A DNA stretch of 64,000 nt. Source: Burkholderia sp. S171 (GTDB lineage Bacteria > Pseudomonadota > Gammaproteobacteria > Burkholderiales > Burkholderiaceae). Within the stretch, counting starts at the first letter, position 1, and every line of letters begins with the position of its first letter. Positions 19,871 to 29,282 of the stretch are shown piece after piece. The notes under the pieces are model-generated. The model saw only the letters and a program-made list of their open reading frames with translations, was not told where the DNA came from and did no database searches. The stretch is from contig NZ_LMUF01000007.1 of NCBI RefSeq assembly GCF_009766085.1, forward strand, positions 179,049-243,048, in the 5' to 3' direction. The position numbers were made by a program, and so were the translations under genes.

Positions 19871-21192
19871 GTGCGGCTCCCGTCGTTGCTCCGCGGGGCA
19901 GTGGGCGAAGCCTTCTGTGAAGCCTTGAGACCGCGTTTGAGGTCGTCAATGAGATCGTCGGGATCTTCCAGGCCGATCGACAGCCGGATACGTCCCGGTG
20001 CAATGCCCGCTGCAGCGAGGGCAGCGGCATCCATGCGGAAATGCGTGGTCGAAGCGGGGTGGATGACGAGCGAGCGTGCGTCGCCAACGTTCGCAAGATG
20101 CGAGAACAGCGTCAACGCTTCAATGAAGCGCCGCGCTGCCGCCACGTCGCCCCGCAGATCAAAGCTGAACACGGCGCCCGCGCCGCGCGGCAGCAGGCGT
20201 TTGGCGAGCACGTAGTCGCGATGGCTGTCGAGTTCCGGATAAGCCACGCCTTCAACGGCCGCGTGAGCGAGGAGGAATTCGACCACCTTTCGGGTGTTGG
20301 CGACGTGCCGATCCATCCGCAAGGGCAAGGTTTCGATGCCCTGCAAGAGTTGCCACGCAGCTTGCGGATGCAGGCAGGCTCCGAAGTCGCGCAACCCCTC
20401 GCGACGGGCGCGCAGCAGGAACGGTGCGACGGTGCTTTCTTCGGCGAAGACCATGCCGTGGAATCCGTCGTAGGGTTCGGTGAATTCGGGGAAGAGATCG
20501 GTAGCGGTGAAGTCGAACGTGCCGCCGTCCACCAGCACGCCGCCAATCGTGGTGCCGTGGCCGCCCAGGAATTTGGTCGCCGAGTGGTAGACGAAGTCGG
20601 CGCCATGGTCAAACGGACGAAGCAAATAGGGCGTGGTGAAGGTCGAATCCACCAGGAGCGGTACATGGTTCGAATGGGCGATGTCCGCAATGGTCTCGAT
20701 GTCGAGGACATCGAGACCCGGGTTCCCCAGCGTTTCGCCGAACAGCAGGCGCGTGTTGGGCCGGATAGCCGCGCGCCAGGCGTCGGGATCGTGGGGCGGC
20801 ACGAAAGTGGTGTCTATGCCGAAGCGCCGCATCGTGTAATGCAGCAGGTTGTGCGAGCCGCCGTACAGCGCGCTCGACGCGACCACATGCGAGCCCGCGC
20901 CCATCAGCGTAGCGATCGCCAGATGCAGCGCGGCCTGTCCGCTGGCCGTGCCGATAGCGCCCACGCCGCCTTCCAGCGCGGCTACGCGCTCCTCGAATAC
21001 AGCGACGGTCGGGTTGGAAATGCGCGAGTAAACGTGTCCGGAGCGCTCCATGTTGAAGAGCGACGCAGCGTGGTCGGTGTCGCGGAACGAGAAAGACGTA
21101 GTCTGGTAAATCGGCGTGGCGCGGGCGCCGGTGGTAGGGTCGGGCGCAGCGCCGGCGTGGAGCACGAGCGTGTCGAAGCGGTTGGCGGGCAT
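19867..21192 (-). CDS. metY: O-acetylhomoserine aminocarboxypropyltransferase / sulfhydrylase
   Basis: PLP-dependent enzyme of the Cys/Met metabolism family, 441 residues, close to the MetY length and longer than MetB/MetZ (about 390). It makes homocysteine from O-acetylhomoserine and sulfide. Motifs: TPIYQTTSFSFRDTDHAA, YSRISNPTVAVFEERVA, SALYGGSHNLLHY, and the PLP lysine in DFVYHSATKFLGGHGTTIGG. Use of O-succinylhomoserine cannot be excluded. ATG 21192 is divergent from the CBS gene. Followed by the overlapping hydrolase gene. Confidence 0.88.
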   Translation of the reverse strand: MPANRFDTLVLHAGAAPDPTTGARATPIYQTTSFSFRDTDHAASLFNMERSGHVYSRISNPTVAVFEERVAALEGGVGAIGTASGQAALHLAIATLMGAGSHVVASSALYGGSHNLLHYTMRRFGIDTTFVPPHDPDAWRAAIRPNTRLLFGETLGNPGLDVLDIETIADIAHSNHVPLLVDSTFTTPYLLRPFDHGADFVYHSATKFLGGHGTTIGGVLVDGGTFDFTATDLFPEFTEPYDGFHGMVFAEESTVAPFLLRARREGLRDFGACLHPQAAWQLLQGIETLPLRMDRHVANTRKVVEFLLAHAAVEGVAYPELDSHRDYVLAKRLLPRGAGAVFSFDLRGDVAAARRFIEALTLFSHLANVGDARSLVIHPASTTHFRMDAAALAAAGIAPGRIRLSIGLEDPDDLIDDLKRGLKASQKASPTAPRSNDGSRT

Positions 21193-21458
21193 CGTGGGCG
21201 GGCTACCAGTGGAAAAGAGTCATTTATCGTAACATCGGGTGTGGCCCGACAAACTTGGGGTAGACGCCAGCGTCGGCGTTTGCACCATTCGGCGCCATGC
21301 CACGCAAGGGCAGCCTTGGCGATGCATGCGCCGACCCGGTGCAAAAGCCCGCCACGCTTGGCTTTTGCAGACAAAACACGGGGTTCTTGCGCGCTTTCTT
21401 TTTAAGTGCCTTTCCGCTAGGATCGACAGATATTCATGCTTTTCGCGAGGAGACAATC

Positions 21459-21911
21459 ATGCGAGTCAGCGACATTTTGAACGTCAAGGGCAATGCGCTC
21501 TTCACGGTTACACCGGACACGCCGCTGCACGAAGCCATCAATACAATGGCGTCACACGACATTGGTTCACTCGTGGTGATCGAGTACGGCGATCTCGCCG
21601 GCATGCTGACGTTCCGCGAGATTATTCTCACGCTGAGCGAGAACGGCGGCAGCGTGGGTACTTCCACTATCCGCAAGGTCATGGACGATCACCCCATCAC
21701 GTGTACGCCGGAAACGGACGTGAACGAGGTGCGCCGGATGATGCTGGAGCATCACGTTCGTTACCTGCCGGTCATGGAAAAGAACGTGCTGATGGGCGTT
21801 ATTTCTTTCTACGACGTGGCCAAGGCCGTGGTAGAAGAGCAGGGTTTCGAGAACAAGATGCTCAAGGCCTATATTCGCGATTGGCCGGAGCAGCAAGAAG
21901 AAGCGCGTTGA
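21459..21911 (+). CDS. Paired CBS-domain protein
   Basis: A 150-residue stand-alone protein made of two CBS domains: about residues 5-60 (ILNVKGNALFTVTPDTPLHE, SLVVIEYGDLAGMLTFREI) and about 75-130 (DDHPITCTPETDVNEVRRMM, YLPVMEKNVLMGVISFYDV). Such Bateman modules bind adenine nucleotides and are often energy or redox sensors. The partner is unknown. ATG 21459 follows GAGGAGA; the frame continues upstream without support. A strong intrinsic terminator lies about 95 bases downstream, so it appears monocistronic. Confidence 0.9.
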   Translation: MRVSDILNVKGNALFTVTPDTPLHEAINTMASHDIGSLVVIEYGDLAGMLTFREIILTLSENGGSVGTSTIRKVMDDHPITCTPETDVNEVRRMMLEHHVRYLPVMEKNVLMGVISFYDVAKAVVEEQGFENKMLKAYIRDWPEQQEEAR

Positions 21912-22005
21912 TCGAGGGCGCGCACGGTTAGCGCGATTAGCGCGACTGACACGGGCTGCACGAGTTACGCCACCCGGTCGAAACGCATCCTAACGTCACG
22001 CACAA

Positions 22006-22036
22006 AATGCGCGCCCGAGCGGCGCGCATTTTTTTC
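22006..22036 (+). terminator. Intrinsic terminator after the CBS gene
   Basis: Nine-base-pair stem AATGCGCGC / GCGCGCATT with a seven-base loop, followed by seven T. Ends the CBS transcript before the LplT-PlsC fusion gene. Confidence 0.8.
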
Positions 22037-22144
22037 GTCCCTTCGGTCCTTTGCGCTCGGTATCGGGCCCGGTCATCACGGATTCGCCTGTAACCGTCAG
22101 ACTCAACAGATCACCACTCTCTCAGCGACCAATTCCAATAATCC

Positions 22145-24079
22145 ATGAGCGAAACATCTGCATCACCCCGCGCGAAAAAGGCCGGCGCCCAACATGGCGA
22201 CGGTCAGTTCCGCCTGTTGCGTGAACGTCGTTTCGCGCCGTTCTTCTGGACGCAGTTTCTCGGCGCACTCAACGACAACGTCTTCAAGGTCGGCTTTACG
22301 TCGCTGGTCACGTTTCAGGCCGCACGCTTTTCGGGTGTCGATCCGAAAACCGCCGCTTTCCTCATTTCCGCCATCTTCATCATCCCTTTCGTGCTTTTTT
22401 CCGCGACATCCGGCCAAGTCGCCGATAAATACGACAAGGCCACGCTCACGCGCTTCGTGAAGACATTCGAAATCGTGGTGATGCTGATCGGCGGCGCGGG
22501 TTTCATCTTGCACAGCGCGCCCCTGCTTTACGTCTGCACGTTCCTTATGGGCGTGCATTCGACCGTGTTCGGACCGGTGAAATACGCGTATTTGCCACAA
22601 CACCTCCAGCCATCAGAACTTGTTGGCGGCAATGGCCTCGTCGAAATGGGGACGTTCGTGGCCATTTTAATCGGGACGATCATCGGCGGCGCGGCGGCGG
22701 GGCTGACCGAGCACGGCGCCATAATGCTTGCCGCGTGCTGTGTGACGGTTGCACTGATCGGGCGCGTGGCGTCGAGTTTCGTGCCGAAAACAGCGGCGTT
22801 GCAGCCTGATCTCAAGATCAACTGGAACCCGTTCACCGAGACGTGGCGCAATCTCGCGCTCGCGCGCCAGGACCGCACCGTATTCCTGAGCCTGCTTGGG
22901 ATTTCGTGGCTCTGGTTCGTCGGTGCGACGTTTCTCACGTCGTTTTTCAACTTCGCGAAGGACGTCCTGTCGGCGAATCCGGACGTAGTCACCGTGCTGC
23001 TCGGCACGTTTTCGATCGGTATCGGCATCGGTTCGCTGATGTGTGAAAAGCTCTCGAAACGCCGTGTTGAGATCGGACTGGTTCCGCTCGGGTCAATCGG
23101 CATCAGCGTTTTTGCCATCGACCTGTTTTTTGCCAGCCACGGCATTGTGCCGGCTGGTCATCTCATGGGCGTCGGCGAATTCCTTCAGATCGGCGTGCAC
23201 TGGCGCATCCTGGCCGACCTGTTCCTGCTTGCCATGTTCGGCGGCTTCTACAGCGTGCCGCTCTACGCGCTGATCCAGTCGCGCAGCCAGCCGACGCATC
23301 GCGCGCGCATCATCGCCGCGAACAATATTCTCAACTCGTTTTTCATGATCGTGTCGGCGTTGATGGCGGTCGGTTTGACGTCGGCGGGCGTTGGCATTCC
23401 CGGGTTGTTTCTCATCACGGCGTTGTTGAATATTGTGGTGGCCGCGTATATCTATTCGCTCGTGCCCGAGTTCCTGCTGCGCTTTCTCGCGTGGATTCTC
23501 GTGCATACGTTCTACCGGATCAGGCTCGTGAACGCCGAGCGCATTCCCGAGCACGGCGCTGCCGTGCTGGTGTGCAATCACGTGAGTTTCGTCGATGCCA
23601 TCGTGATCATGTCGGAAAGTCCGCGGCCGATCCGCTTCGTGATGGATCACCGGATTTTCCGCTCGCCGCTGGTCGGCTGGCTGTTCCGTCACGTCAAGGC
23701 CATTCCGATTGCACCGGCTCACGAGGACGCAAGACTGCTGGAAAAAGCCTACGACGCCTGCGGCCGTGCGCTCGCCGACGGCGATCTGGTCTGCATCTTC
23801 CCGGAAGGCAAGCTCACCCGAACCGGCGATATCAACCCGTTCCGCCATGGCATCAGCGAGATTCTCAAGCGCCATTCGGCAGTGGTTGTACCTATCGCTT
23901 TACGCGGCTTGTGGGGCAGCGTTTTCTCCCGTCACGACGACAACCGCTGGCCGCGTCCTATTCATCGCGGGGTGATGAGCCGCTTGACGCTGGCGGTTGG
24001 TGAGCCGATTGCCCCAGCCGATGCCACGCCTGAGCACTTGCAAGAGTTGGTCTCAGCGCTGCGAGGCGCTCGTAAATAA
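22145..24079 (+). CDS. LplT-like MFS transporter fused to a PlsC acyltransferase
   Basis: A 644-residue fusion. Residues about 20-430 are an LplT-type MFS transporter with 12 predicted helices ([51 protein letters not shown]). Residues about 450-640 are a PlsC-like glycerolipid acyltransferase with the HX4D motif in [10 protein letters not shown] (near 477) and [18 protein letters not shown] (near 552). In E. coli, LplT flips lysophospholipids inward and Aas re-acylates them. Here transport and acylation are in one chain but the acyl-ACP synthetase part of Aas is missing. Predicted role: lysophosphatidylethanolamine salvage at the inner membrane. Confidence 0.88.
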   Translation: MSETSASPRAKKAGAQHGDGQFRLLRERRFAPFFWTQFLGALNDNVFKVGFTSLVTFQAARFSGVDPKTAAFLISAIFIIPFVLFSATSGQVADKYDKATLTRFVKTFEIVVMLIGGAGFILHSAPLLYVCTFLMGVHSTVFGPVKYAYLPQHLQPSELVGGNGLVEMGTFVAILIGTIIGGAAAGLTEHGAIMLAACCVTVALIGRVASSFVPKTAALQPDLKINWNPFTETWRNLALARQDRTVFLSLLGISWLWFVGATFLTSFFNFAKDVLSANPDVVTVLLGTFSIGIGIGSLMCEKLSKRRVEIGLVPLGSIGISVFAIDLFFASHGIVPAGHLMGVGEFLQIGVHWRILADLFLLAMFGGFYSVPLYALIQSRSQPTHRARIIAANNILNSFFMIVSALMAVGLTSAGVGIPGLFLITALLNIVVAAYIYSLVPEFLLRFLAWILVHTFYRIRLVNAERIPEHGAAVLVCNHVSFVDAIVIMSESPRPIRFVMDHRIFRSPLVGWLFRHVKAIPIAPAHEDARLLEKAYDACGRALADGDLVCIFPEGKLTRTGDINPFRHGISEILKRHSAVVVPIALRGLWGSVFSRHDDNRWPRPIHRGVMSRLTLAVGEPIAPADATPEHLQELVSALRGARK

Positions 24080-24228
24080 GGCGCGAAAGGGGCTTCGCGC
24101 AGCCAAGAGTCTTCGTTAAGCGGTGTTTTTGCCGACGAAAGGGCTGCGCACAACCGGTTTCGAGCGTGGGCGCATCATCTGTCGGCTGGCATAATATCGG
24201 CTCTTTCGCTTTTTTCAGGACGACGCTC

Positions 24229-25332
24229 ATGTCCGGCAATACACTCGGCACGCTTTTCACCGTCACGAACTTTGGCGAGTCGCACGGTCCCGCGATCGGC
24301 TGCGTGATCGACGGCTGCCCGCCGGGCATGGAGTTGTCAGAGGCGGATATCCAGATCGAGCTGGATCGGCGCAAACCGGGTACGTCGCGGCATGTGACGC
24401 AGCGTCAGGAAGCCGATCAGGTCGAGATTCTGTCCGGCGTGTTCGAAGGTAAAACGACCGGTACGCCTATCGCGTTGCTGATCCGGAATACGGACCAGCG
24501 CAGCAAGGATTACGGCAATATCGTCGAGACCTTTCGTCCCGGGCACGCCGATTACACCTACTGGCAGAAGTACGGAATCCGCGACTATCGCGGGGGCGGA
24601 CGGTCGTCAGCGCGGTTGACGGCGCCAACTGTCGCGGCCGGTGCTGTAGCGAAGAAATGGCTGCGTGAGCGTATGGGCATCGAAACACGCGGGTTCATGA
24701 GCGCGCTCGGCGAGATCCCCATTCCGTTCGTTGCGTGGGAACACGTGCGCGAAAACCCGTTTTTCGCGCCGAATGCGGAAATCGTGCCGCGCCTCGAGGA
24801 ATACATGGACGCGCTGCGCAAGGACGGTGATTCAATTGGCGCGCGCATCGGCGTGATGGCGACTGGCGTGCCGGCCGGGCTGGGCGAACCGCTTTATGAC
24901 CGCCTCGACGCCGATATCGCGAAAGCGATGATGGGCATCAATGCGGTGAAAGGCGTTGAAATTGGCGCGGGTTTCGCGAGCGTGGCGCAACGCGGTTCGG
25001 TTCACGGCGACGAAATGACGCCCGAGGGGTTCGCGGCGAACAACGCTGGCGGCGTGTTGGGCGGCATTTCGAGCGGGCAGGACATTACTGTATCGATCGC
25101 GATCAAACCGACGTCGAGCATTCGCACGCCGCGTGAGTCCATCGATAAAGCCGGTCATTCCGCGACGGTCGAAACCTTCGGTCGCCATGATCCGTGCGTT
25201 GGCATCCGGGCGACGCCGATCGCTGAAGCGCTGCTCGCGCTCGTGCTGATCGATCATGCGTTGCGGCATCGCGCGCAGAACGGCGACGTGGTGACGACAA
25301 CGCCTCATATTGCTGCGCATATCGCCAAATAA
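24229..25332 (+). CDS. aroC: Chorismate synthase
   Basis: Converts 5-enolpyruvylshikimate-3-phosphate to chorismate, the last shared step to aromatic amino acids; needs reduced FMN. The 367-residue length is normal. Family signatures: [20 protein letters not shown] at the start, [19 protein letters not shown] in the middle, and [15 protein letters not shown] near the end. I chose ATG 24229 ([11 protein letters not shown]), the family start; the frame extends 21 codons upstream without support. It ends in a strong bidirectional terminator shared with the convergent ETF-QO gene. Confidence 0.97.
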   Translation: MSGNTLGTLFTVTNFGESHGPAIGCVIDGCPPGMELSEADIQIELDRRKPGTSRHVTQRQEADQVEILSGVFEGKTTGTPIALLIRNTDQRSKDYGNIVETFRPGHADYTYWQKYGIRDYRGGGRSSARLTAPTVAAGAVAKKWLRERMGIETRGFMSALGEIPIPFVAWEHVRENPFFAPNAEIVPRLEEYMDALRKDGDSIGARIGVMATGVPAGLGEPLYDRLDADIAKAMMGINAVKGVEIGAGFASVAQRGSVHGDEMTPEGFAANNAGGVLGGISSGQDITVSIAIKPTSSIRTPRESIDKAGHSATVETFGRHDPCVGIRATPIAEALLALVLIDHALRHRAQNGDVVTTTPHIAAHIAK

Positions 25333-25374
25333 AAAATCGCCGGTTCTTAACATAAAGAACCGGCGATTTTTTTT
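25331..25374. terminator. Bidirectional intrinsic terminator between aroC and ETF-QO
   Basis: A near-perfect dyad: AAAAAATCGCCGGTTCTT paired with AAGAACCGGCGATTTTTT around a six-base loop, with A runs on one side and T runs on the other. It can stop transcripts from both convergent genes. Confidence 0.92.
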
Positions 25375-25394
25375 AAAGCTTCAACTCCGAACAC

Positions 25395-27068
25395 TCACAT
25401 ATTCGGATAATTCGGCCCACCGCCGCCTTCCGGCGGTACCCACACAATGTTCTGCGTTGGGTCTTTGATATCGCAAGTCTTGCAGTGCACGCAGTTCTGC
25501 GCGTTGATCTGCAGGCGCTCGCTGCCATCATCGTTCTTCACGAACTCGTATACCTGTGCCGGGCAATAGCGTCCTTCCGGTCCCGCATAGGTCCTTAAAT
25601 TCACATCCACCGGCACCGATGCATCCTTCAGCGTCAAATGTGCCGGCTGGTTTTCCTCGTGATTCGTATTCGATATAAACACCGATGCCATCCGGTCGAA
25701 CGTCAGCTTGCCATCGGGCTTCGGATACACGATCGGCTTGCATTGCGAAGCGGGTTTAAGCGTTTCGTTATCGGCGTGCTGATGATGCAGCGTCCAGGGC
25801 ACATTGCCGCCCAGGACCTTCTGCTCAAGCCCGACCATGAACGTGCCGAGGTACAAACCCTTGCTCATCCACTGCTTGAAATTGCGCGCACGATAGAGCT
25901 CGGTCTTGAGCCACGAGCTATTAAACGCGTCAGGGTAGGCGCTCAGTTCATCGGCTTGACGACCGGCTTGCACAGCGTCGAACGCGGCTTCAGCGGCCAT
26001 TTTGCCGGACTTGATCGCGGCGTGACTGCCCTTGATCCGCGATGCATTCAGGAACCCGGCATCGTCACCCGCCAGTGCTCCGCCCGGGAATACGAGCTTC
26101 GGCAACGACATCAACCCTCCGGCCGTGATCGCCCGTGCGCCGTACGACACGCGCTTGCCGCCTTCAAGGAATGTGCGGATCGCCGGATGTGTCTTGTAAC
26201 GCTGGAATTCCTCAAACGGTGACAGGTACGGATTCGAATACCCCAAGCCGACGACAAAGCCCACCATCACCTGGTTATCGTCCATGTGATAGAGGAACGA
26301 GCCGCCATACGTATCGGTTTCCAGCGGCCAGCCGGCGGTGTGAATCACGAGGCCCGGCTTGTGTTTGGACGGATCGATCTGCCACAGCTCTTTGATGCCG
26401 AGGCCGTAGACTTGCGGATCGGCGTCGCGGCCGAGCTTGAATTTATCCATGAGCTGGCGGCCCAGATTGCCGCGTGCGCCCTCGCAAAACAGCGTGTATT
26501 TGGCGTGCAATTCCATGCCGAGCTGGAAGTTGCCGGTCGGCTCGCCGTCCTTGCCCACGCCCATGTTGCCCGTCGCCACGCCGCGTACGGCGCCGGCTTC
26601 AGTGTAGAGCACTTCGGCCGCAGGAAAGCCCGGGAATATCTCGACGCCCAGCGCTTCAGCTTGTTGTCCCAGCCAGCGCGTGACGTTCGCGAGACTCACG
26701 ACATAGTTGCCGTGGTTCTTGAAGTTGTCCGGGAGCAGCCAGTTCGGAACTTGCTTTGCGCTGTCCTTCGACAAAAACAGGAAGCGGTCTTCGGTGACTT
26801 CCACATTAAGCGGTGCGCCCTGGGTCTTCCAGTCGGGGAGCAGTTCGCTTAAACCCCGCGGGTCCATCACGGCGCCCGAGAGGATGTGCGCACCAATCTC
26901 TGAGCCTTTCTCCAGCACGCAGACGCCGAGTTCCACGCCTTTTTCCTGCGCGAGCTGCTTCAGCCGGATCGCCGCCGATATCCCCGCAGGACCGCCGCCC
27001 ACGATCACGACGTCGTACTCCATGGATTCACGGGGACCGTACTGCTCGATGAGACTCTCCGGGGTCAT
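25395..27068 (-). CDS. Electron transfer flavoprotein-ubiquinone oxidoreductase
   Basis: A 557-residue membrane-associated flavoprotein that passes electrons from ETF (fatty acid, branched-chain amino acid and other dehydrogenases) to ubiquinone. It has an N-terminal FAD Rossmann motif VVIVGGGPAGISAAIRLK (from about residue 20), the quinone/membrane region SGAVMDPRGLSELLPDW, and a C-terminal 4Fe-4S ferredoxin-like domain with RYCPAQVYEF and NCVHCKTCDIKDPTQNI. I chose ATG 27068 because AGGAG lies 6 bases upstream; the longer frame reads through a palindromic leader element. Confidence 0.95.
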   Translation of the reverse strand: MTPESLIEQYGPRESMEYDVVIVGGGPAGISAAIRLKQLAQEKGVELGVCVLEKGSEIGAHILSGAVMDPRGLSELLPDWKTQGAPLNVEVTEDRFLFLSKDSAKQVPNWLLPDNFKNHGNYVVSLANVTRWLGQQAEALGVEIFPGFPAAEVLYTEAGAVRGVATGNMGVGKDGEPTGNFQLGMELHAKYTLFCEGARGNLGRQLMDKFKLGRDADPQVYGLGIKELWQIDPSKHKPGLVIHTAGWPLETDTYGGSFLYHMDDNQVMVGFVVGLGYSNPYLSPFEEFQRYKTHPAIRTFLEGGKRVSYGARAITAGGLMSLPKLVFPGGALAGDDAGFLNASRIKGSHAAIKSGKMAAEAAFDAVQAGRQADELSAYPDAFNSSWLKTELYRARNFKQWMSKGLYLGTFMVGLEQKVLGGNVPWTLHHQHADNETLKPASQCKPIVYPKPDGKLTFDRMASVFISNTNHEENQPAHLTLKDASVPVDVNLRTYAGPEGRYCPAQVYEFVKNDDGSERLQINAQNCVHCKTCDIKDPTQNIVWVPPEGGGGPNYPNM

Positions 27069-27080
27069 CCAATGCTCCTG

Positions 27081-27092
27081 TCTAACGTTAGA
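27081..27092. promoter_or_regulatory. Perfect 12-bp palindrome in the ETF-QO leader
   Basis: TCTAACGTTAGA is a perfect inverted repeat 12 bases upstream of the ETF-QO start codon, next to its ribosome binding site. Position and symmetry suggest a repressor operator for a dimeric regulator. No regulator is identified here; functional meaning is inference. Confidence 0.4.
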
Positions 27093-27294
27093 ATGCTTTT
27101 TTTGGGGATCGCGTATTGTCAGGGAACCCTTCGCGGGGTGCAACCGACGATCCTGAAATTAGCACGACCGTATTATTTTAGGATAGCATATCGGCTGTGT
27201 CGATTCGATGCTTATTTGGGGCGAGCCGCGGGGCGAACGACGTCAAGCCGGTCCGCTTTCGGGCACCTCAATCGCTTTCAACCAAGGAAAAACA

Positions 27295-28068
27295 ATGGGC
27301 CGTTCGATTAACCTGGAAGGCAAATGCGCGCTGATCACCGGCGCCTCCAGCGGACTTGGCAAGCGCTTTGCGCAAGTGCTGTCGCAGGCGGGCGCACGGG
27401 TCGTGCTGGCGAGCCGGCGCACGGAGCGCCTGAAGGAACTGCGCGCCGAGATCGAAGCATCTGGCGGCGCGGCGCACGTTGTGTCGCTCGACGTCACTGA
27501 CTACCAAAGCATCAAGTCGGCCGTCGCGCACGCGGAGACGGAGGCTGGCACGATCGACATCCTCGTGAACAATTCGGGCGTGTCTACCCAGCAAAAACTG
27601 ACGGATGTGACGCCGTCGGACTTCGACTTTGTATTCGATACCAACACGCGCGGCGCGTTTTTTGTCGCTCAGGAAGTAGCGAAACGGATGATCATGCGCG
27701 GCAACGGCACGGTCAAGCCGGGTTATCGGATCATCAATATCGCGTCCATGGCGGGGCTCAAGACCTTGCCGCAGATCGGCGTTTACTCCATGAGCAAGGC
27801 CGCCATTATTCATATGACGAAGGCAATGGCGCAGGAATGGGGCCGTCACGGCATCAATGTGAACGCGATCTGCCCGGGTTATATCGATACCGAACTCAAT
27901 CACCATCATTGGAAAAGCGAGGCGGGCCAGAAACTGCTCGCCATGCTGCCGCGTCGCCGGGTGGGTACGCCTGAAGACCTGGATGGCTTGCTGCTGCTGC
28001 TTGCCGCGGACGAATCGCAGTTCATCAATGGCTCGGTGATCGCGGCCGACGACGGATTTGGTCTATGA
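27295..28068 (+). CDS. Short-chain dehydrogenase/reductase
   Basis: A 257-residue classical SDR with the NAD(P) motif TGASSGLGKRFA (near residue 15), LVNNSGVS, the catalytic serine in NIASMAGL, and YxxxK in VYSMSKAAI (Tyr164, Lys168). Substrate unknown. I chose ATG 27295 with AAGGAA upstream. The stop overlaps the thioesterase start as ATGA, so the two are translationally coupled. The pair probably acts on acyl-CoA or 3-oxoacyl compounds, an inference from the thioesterase and the divergent ETF-QO gene. Confidence 0.9.
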   Translation: MGRSINLEGKCALITGASSGLGKRFAQVLSQAGARVVLASRRTERLKELRAEIEASGGAAHVVSLDVTDYQSIKSAVAHAETEAGTIDILVNNSGVSTQQKLTDVTPSDFDFVFDTNTRGAFFVAQEVAKRMIMRGNGTVKPGYRIINIASMAGLKTLPQIGVYSMSKAAIIHMTKAMAQEWGRHGINVNAICPGYIDTELNHHHWKSEAGQKLLAMLPRRRVGTPEDLDGLLLLLAADESQFINGSVIAADDGFGL

Positions 28069-28532
28069 GCCAGGTTCTTGAGCAGGCGGCCGTAACACCC
28101 GGTTTTCATCGCGTAATCGATCTGTCCATGCCGTTGCGGTGGGGCGACATGGATGCATTCGGCCACGTGAACAACACGGTCTACTTCCGTTTCATGGAGG
28201 AAGTGCGGATTTCGTGGTTCCGGCAACTGGCCCTTGCCGGTGCAAATGTTGAAGGGCAGGGACCGGTGATTGTGAATGCGTCGATGGAGTTCCTGAGACA
28301 GCTCCACTATCCCGGCGATGTCATCGGCAGCATGTTCGTGGGGCCGCCGGGCCGCAGCAGTTTCGACACACGTTTCGAGCTGTTTCGTGCCGACGATCCC
28401 GCGACGCTCTACGCCCGGGGCACAGCGAAATGCGTGTGGATCGACTACGCGGCGGCGAAATCGGTGCAGATTCCTGACCTGTTGCGCCATGCCATTGAAA
28501 CGGCTGCAGTGGGCATCAAACCGGGCGCCTAG
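28065..28532 (+). CDS. Acyl-CoA thioesterase, 4HBT (hot-dog) family
   Basis: A 155-residue hot-dog fold thioesterase. The family signature LRWGDMDAFGHVNNTVYFRF lies near residues 24-43, with the catalytic Asp in WGDMD and the HVNN motif. ATG 28065 overlaps the SDR stop, suggesting an operon of two. The 3' end meets the convergent LuxR gene in a shared CTAG that provides both stop codons. The substrate acyl-CoA is not readable from sequence. Confidence 0.88.
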   Translation: MSQVLEQAAVTPGFHRVIDLSMPLRWGDMDAFGHVNNTVYFRFMEEVRISWFRQLALAGANVEGQGPVIVNASMEFLRQLHYPGDVIGSMFVGPPGRSSFDTRFELFRADDPATLYARGTAKCVWIDYAAAKSVQIPDLLRHAIETAAVGIKPGA

Positions 28533-29074
28533 TCTCCCAGCAGCCGCTGTAACAACTCGGTCGCGTTGCCCGTGTCGTATTTGCGCATGAGCTTTGAACG
28601 GTAGACGTCCACGGTCCGCGAACTGATATCCAGCGCGCGGCCGATCTGCTTGCTGGTCTTGCCGGTGACGAGCTGCGCGGCAATTTCACGTTCGCGCGGC
28701 GTCAGTTCGATAGCAACCCGGCGGGTGGCGCTCAGATCCTCGAAAGTCCAGACACCGGCGGCGTGCGGCGCGCTCAGATCGAGCGAGCGCCCGGTCACAT
28801 GGCACCAGAACAATTCCCCGTTTGCGCGTTTCATGATGCGGTCGTCGGCGTAACTGCCTTGCCGCTGCATCAATGCGGCGATCCGGGCGCCGATCCGCTC
28901 GAACTCCACCGGCGACGGATACAGAACCTGGAACGACTGGCCCAGCAGGGCCTTCGGCGCAACACCGAAAATCGCGCAGAGCTGCTCGTTGCAGTCTTCG
29001 ATGATCCGTTCCCGTGACAACACCAGTCCGACTGGCGCAAGATGAAACGCTGTTTGGTAATCCAGTTGACGCAT
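28529..29074 (-). CDS. PAS-LuxR solo transcriptional regulator
   Basis: A 181-residue regulator with an N-terminal PAS domain (about residues 5-115: [34 protein letters not shown]) and a C-terminal LuxR/GerE helix-turn-helix (about 118-180: [36 protein letters not shown]). It has no receiver or autoinducer-binding domain. It is divergent from scoA, 208 bp away, so regulation of scoAB is a reasonable guess. The PAS ligand is unknown. Confidence 0.88.
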   Translation of the reverse strand: MRQLDYQTAFHLAPVGLVLSRERIIEDCNEQLCAIFGVAPKALLGQSFQVLYPSPVEFERIGARIAALMQRQGSYADDRIMKRANGELFWCHVTGRSLDLSAPHAAGVWTFEDLSATRRVAIELTPREREIAAQLVTGKTSKQIGRALDISSRTVDVYRSKLMRKYDTGNATELLQRLLGD

Positions 29075-29090
29075 TTGGCTCGCACGTGTC

Positions 29091-29110
29091 GGGTTTAACC
29101 CGCGTTTAAC
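29091..29110. promoter_or_regulatory. Tandem GTTTAAC sites between the LuxR gene and scoA
   Basis: Two GTTTAAC copies at 29093-29099 and 29104-29110 are 11 bp apart, one helical turn. The first is part of the perfect palindrome GGGTTTAACCC (29091-29101). They lie 17 bp upstream of the LuxR start and could be an operator for it or for scoAB. Inference from position. Confidence 0.35.
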
Positions 29111-29282
29111 TATTTCATCGCCGTGCAGTACGGCAATTACTTATGTATTTTTGCGTATTGTGCCGGATCGATCCGGCGTCGTACTCTTTTGCCACGTCAG
29201 AAAGTCGTCTCGCGCTATGCAAGCCGGTCGCGCGGACGGCTTAAATAAACGGATTTCATCCAGATCAGGAAGGGACAAACAG

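Noticed and set aside
20041-21405. 454-codon plus-strand ORF opposite metY
   Set aside because: Covers the complete metY coding region on the other strand and reads as low-complexity Arg/Gly-rich sequence.
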